Below, one piece after another: positions 63,244 through 64,000 of a stretch of DNA of 64,000 bases; position 1 is the stretch's first letter, and each line of letters begins with the position of its first letter. The DNA lies in the NCBI RefSeq assembly GCF_900116005.1, contig NZ_FOYI01000004.1, positions 225,402 through 289,401 of the forward strand, given 5' to 3'. Source of the stretch: Poseidonocella sedimentorum (GTDB taxonomy: Bacteria > Pseudomonadota > Alphaproteobacteria > Rhodobacterales > Rhodobacteraceae). The notes beneath the pieces were generated by a model. It had not been told where the DNA came from and did no database searches. It was given only the letters and a program-made list of their open reading frames with translations. Position numbers and translations under genes: made by a program.

Positions 63244-63259
63244 TCAACCAATCGGTTGA
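63244..63259. promoter_or_regulatory. Candidate ArsR-family operator
   Basis: The inverted repeat TCAACC-AATC-GGTTGA lies 31 bases before the regulator start, the usual place for autoregulation by ArsR proteins. Confidence 0.6.
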
Positions 63260-63289
63260 CGATCGCCGGCCACCGGGGCAGGAGAAGCC

Positions 63290-63637
63290 ATGACGCCCAC
63301 CCTTGACACCGTCTTTGCCGCCCTCGCCGACCCCACCCGCCGGGCCATCCTCGCGATGCTTCTGGAGGATGACATGGCGGTTACCGACGTGGCCGAGCCA
63401 TTCGAGATGTCGCTCGCGGCGATCTCCAAGCACCTCGCCATCCTCTCCCGCGCCGGGCTGATCTCGCAGGAAAAGCGTGGCCGGGTGAAATGGTGCAAAC
63501 TGGAGCCGGACGCGCTGCGCGATGCCTCGGTCTGGATGCAGGGTTTCGGCCAGTTCGAAGCGGTGAACCTTGACGATTTCGAGCGGTTTCTGGAGCGGGA
63601 GCTGGGGGCGGAGCAGGCGGAGGGCGTCAGGGACTGA
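63290..63637 (+). CDS. ArsR-family winged-helix regulator
   Basis: A 115-residue regulator. The N-terminal FAALADPTRRAILAMLLE and the recognition helix region MSLAAISKHLAILSRAGLIS are typical. It has no metal-binding ELCVCD motif, so it is probably not an arsenic sensor; relatives often pair with SRPBCC-fold genes. No such partner is found before the window ends. Strong GGAG lies before ATG 63290, and a dyad operator lies upstream. Confidence 0.85.
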   Translation: MTPTLDTVFAALADPTRRAILAMLLEDDMAVTDVAEPFEMSLAAISKHLAILSRAGLISQEKRGRVKWCKLEPDALRDASVWMQGFGQFEAVNLDDFERFLERELGAEQAEGVRD

Positions 63638-63758
63638 GATGGGCGCGGAGTGATTTGCCCCGGGCCATGCCCTCCCCTCACTGCGAAACAGCACCTTCTG
63701 GGGGTAGGCCTTCGTCCAACACACGGCGCAGCTGCGCGTCTACGCTGTGCGATTTCCG

Positions 63759-63915
63759 CTTGGCGCGGGGCGCCCAGCCCCGAGCCGCGCCCTCCCCTCC
63801 CCCCCCCGGGAGGGCGCATGGCGATGTCGGGAGCCGCACAGAGCGCGTTCGGTGCTTTTGAGATAAAGCCCTGACCACGGGCGGTGCGAAGCGCCATCCC
63901 AGGGTCGGGCGCGGC
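63759..63915 (+). repeat. Dispersed intergenic repeat, copy B
   Basis: About 157 bases similar to the copy at 60181: GGCGCGGGGCG, CCGAGCCGCGCCC, CCCGGGAGGGCG, GCCGCACAG and CATCCCAGGGTCGGGCGCGGC recur in order. No gene is seen from 63638 to the window end except this repeat. Confidence 0.6.
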
Positions 63916-64000
63916 TCTTTGCACACTGGCTTCAGCGGGTCGGTTTCTTGCTCTGTGGAATGCGCTCCGCGCGTTCGATCCTCAAACGGTCCACTGGACC

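Noticed and set aside
1..64000. tRNA, rRNA, CRISPR arrays, phage integrase or intact transposase
   Set aside because: None could be recognised: no T-loop motifs in a tRNA context, no regular short repeats with spacers, and no transposase or integrase motifs.

Overview
The window is high-GC DNA from an alphaproteobacterium, most likely a Rhodobacterales (Roseobacter/Rhodobacter-type) chromosome. The evidence is the gene order trpF-trpB next to ihfB-rpsA and aroA-cmk, the block miaB-phoH-ybeY-corC-lnt-metK-trmB, an F0 operon with two b-type subunits (atpI-B-E-b'-b), and a SAM/SAH-type riboswitch in front of metK, a class known from Rhodobacteraceae. I found no tRNA, rRNA, CRISPR array or intact transposase.

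Bases 1-15958 hold the distal half of an extracellular contractile injection system (eCIS, a phage-tail-like particle). In order it has an unknown low-complexity protein, tube connector, LysM-type protein, gpD-like hub, gpV-like spike, PAAR tip, gp25 wedge, two baseplate-J-type wedge proteins, a tail-protein-I-like protein, a 1116-residue DUF6519/beta-helix protein, and a small coiled-coil protein with a histone-H1-like tail. Most junctions overlap by 1-4 bases, so this is one translationally coupled operon; a hairpin at about 15981-16030 probably ends it. Sheath, tube, tape-measure and ATPase genes must lie to the left of the window.

Bases 16100-21694 hold a possible envelope-to-cAMP module: a TPR/outer-membrane-barrel protein and a periplasmic FecR protein converge on a CHASE2-type class III cyclase and a membrane protein with a Popeye/CRP-like cyclic-nucleotide-binding domain. 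An IsdG-type haem oxygenase-like gene follows. Bases 21765-25926 hold pth, a dCache-PAS histidine kinase with a FixJ-type regulator, and an intergenic region with a candidate small RNA and a 55-codon gene, each with a good intrinsic terminator.

Bases 26143-36804 hold the trp/ihf/rpsA and cmk/aroA housekeeping blocks. Between cmk and rpsA lie about 3.6 kb of accessory DNA: a truncated KAP-type NTPase, a featureless stretch, a divergent nitroreductase/HxlR pair and an aldo/keto reductase. Bases 37027-39280 hold a TbpB-like lipoprotein followed by a Slam-type outer-membrane protein, a likely surface-lipoprotein export pair. Bases 39351-48666 hold the trmB-to-miaB block, interrupted by htpX and by two small paralogous exported proteins.

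Bases 48799-63915 hold a conserved unknown, a RACo-like ASKHA activator, a fasciclin protein, and a nitrogen-acquisition cluster. That cluster has cyanase, a PP2C phosphatase/kinase fusion, a formate/nitrite-family channel, a NirA-type nitrite reductase and a CysJ-like flavoprotein as its likely electron donor. The F0 operon and an autoregulated ArsR-family regulator close the window. Related intergenic repeats of about 155 bp lie at 60181 and 63759, with a half copy at 49695.
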